A stretch of 64,000 nt of DNA from Bradyrhizobium jicamae (GTDB lineage Bacteria; Pseudomonadota; Alphaproteobacteria; Rhizobiales; Xanthobacteraceae). The notes under the pieces were generated by a model. The model searched no databases and was not told the origin of the DNA. It worked only from the letters and a program-made list of their open reading frames with translations. Positions within the stretch are counted from its first letter, which is position 1; every line of letters begins with the position of its first letter. Made by a program: the position numbers and the translations under genes. The DNA lies in assembly GCF_001440395.1 (NCBI RefSeq), contig NZ_LLXZ01000191.1:118734-182733 (forward strand), given 5' to 3'. Below are positions 63,987 through 64,000 of the stretch, in pieces.

Positions 63987-64000
63987 TGCGTCTTGCGCCA

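Overview
This 64 kb, GC-rich window carries about fifty chromosomal protein genes and most likely comes from Bradyrhizobium or a close relative in the Nitrobacteraceae. The evidence is an ACC deaminase gene with a divergent Lrp-type regulator (acdS/acdR), several classes of short palindromic intergenic repeat that I know to be typical of that group, many Bradyrhizobium-type small secreted proteins, and numerous ABC and Bug-type solute-binding proteins. I see no tRNA, rRNA, CRISPR array, transposase, prophage or replication origin.

Layout. 0-6 kb (minus strand): a branched-chain-amino-acid type binding protein, then an RND efflux pair (adaptor and pump overlapping by 4 bp). 6.3-14.8 kb (plus): one probable operon with an Fe-dependent alcohol dehydrogenase-like enzyme, an acyl-CoA synthetase and a complete peptide/nickel-type ABC importer. 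15-23.7 kb (minus): an acyl-CoA catabolic cluster with biotin-dependent carboxylase alpha and beta subunits, a BKACE-family enzyme, an AraC regulator, a GST and two acyl-CoA dehydrogenases. 23.9-25.1 kb: an ABC binding-protein gene broken by one in-frame TAG. 25.1-29.8 kb: a TetR regulator divergent from a small protein gene, with a palindromic operator between them, followed by a three-domain transporter/acyltransferase/acyl-ligase fusion for phospholipid acyl repair. 30-32.4 kb: small secreted proteins and a caspase-fold protein whose catalytic His and Cys are replaced. 32.7-40.7 kb: an acyl-CoA synthetase, an HTH regulator, a sortase with its dedicated VIT/vWA substrate, and an NDP-forming acyl-CoA synthetase. 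40.8-49 kb: a trypsin-like protease, a HAD phosphatase, a MoxR/vWA pair joined to recQ, acdS/acdR and a secreted protein. 49-52 kb: a degenerate zone of tiny genes and a truncated adenylate cyclase. 52-64 kb: an HtrA-like protease with an extra N-terminal domain, a GT87 membrane glycosyltransferase, two orphan Bug binding proteins, an envelope set (TPR, FecR, VCBS-repeat adhesin) and the end of the De Ley-Doudoroff galactonate route (dgoK, dgoA).

The items most worth a second look are the sortase and its vWA substrate, the pseudo-caspase, the cysteine-substituted VCBS repeats beside a FecR protein ending in a CxxC motif, the single-nonsense binding-protein pseudogene, and the nested palindromic repeats between genes.

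All family names come from reading translations by eye; no database search was run. Start codons were chosen from Shine-Dalgarno spacing and the onset of family-like sequence.
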